Part shown: positions 63,776-64,000 of the stretch, in pieces
Numbering within the stretch: the stretch's first letter is position 1
How the letters are laid out: every line of letters starts with the position of its first letter
Assembly (NCBI GenBank): GCA_013115135.1
Contig: JABANP010000002.1
Coordinates: forward strand, 1 to 64,000
Source: Perkinsus olseni
Lineage: Eukaryota > Perkinsozoa > Perkinsida > Perkinsidae
Reading direction: 5' to 3'
Length of the DNA stretch: 64,000 nt
The notes under the pieces: generated by a model
The model's input: only the letters and a program-made list of their open reading frames with translations
What the model was told of the DNA's origin: nothing
The model's database searches: none
Made by a program: the position numbers and the translations under genes

Positions 63776-64000
63776 ATAACATGATGAGCATCATTTGACT
63801 TGTTGTCGACAAACCGAAATTACCTGAAATTGTTGAAGTCCCCCAATCCGTATCTTCGCCTACGCATTAGTTTCGACTACCACCTCTCACGTTCTGCCCA
63901 ACTCAAAAACGGGGGATAACCAGAAACGTTGAATTAGCATCAGCAACTCTCACAATACAGAGCCTAGCTCGATGCTTTTGAATTTCCGTCGACTACCGGG
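63776..64000. other. Window end, no gene seen
   Basis: About 225 bp downstream of the small membrane-protein gene without features. Confidence 0.5.

Overview
The window looks like nuclear DNA of a unicellular eukaryote, probably an alveolate of the Perkinsus type (inference, not proven). Genes are dense and lie on both strands. Most are cut by many very short GT-AG introns of about 40-60 bp. They include cytosolic EEVD-type Hsp70 genes, a LisH/coiled-coil (OFD1-like) basal-body type gene that suggests a flagellate, a Mutator-like transposase gene, nuclear-type tRNAs and many short tandem repeats. No rRNA, organellar gene, CRISPR array or bacterial operon is visible. Exon joins were worked out by hand from splice signals, reading frame and family conservation.

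Layout. 1-2.5 kb: poorly resolved, with two perfect hairpins. 2.6-5.0 kb (+): S9 serine peptidase. 6.1-8.8 kb (-): UDP-galactopyranose mutase in 16 exons, with a tRNA-Gln inside intron 5; a second tRNA-Gln lies upstream at 9.1 kb. 9.5-12 kb (-): SR-rich protein and two unresolved genes. 13-17 kb: repeat zone (inverted 215-bp elements around a 154-bp satellite and perfect hairpins). 17.8-20.4 kb (+): CCCH zinc finger/SAM methyltransferase. 21.2-27.1 kb (+): two tandem RRM+KH RNA-binding paralogues. 27.6-28.1 kb (+): coiled-coil protein. 29.0-30.1 kb (+): HGPRT, purine salvage. 31.6-38.4 kb (-): three tandem Hsp70 genes. 39.2-41.3 kb (+): coiled-coil protein and a mitochondrial-carrier-like protein. 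42.2-43.7 and 50.6-52.2 kb (+): two ammonium transporters, separated by a 4.7-kb Mutator-like transposase gene (-) that also encodes PHD and RING-type zinc domains. 52.6-54.3 kb (+): 3-ketoacyl-CoA thiolase with a near-consensus PTS2. 54.9-57.6 kb (-): two secreted-protein paralogues. 58.6-62.5 kb (-): OFD1-like protein with a tRNA-Lys in an intron. 63.2-63.8 kb (+): small single-pass membrane protein.

The genes do not form one pathway. The strongest leads are: (i) the composite PHD-RING-Gln/Pro-FLYWCH-MULE transposase with an 882-bp intron filled by a 69-bp minisatellite; (ii) three otherwise intact genes whose only frame break is one extra base after a CCC codon in the context CTCCCT; (iii) two tRNA genes inside introns, each ending 17-18 nt before the 3' splice site; (iv) a galactofuranose-pathway enzyme.
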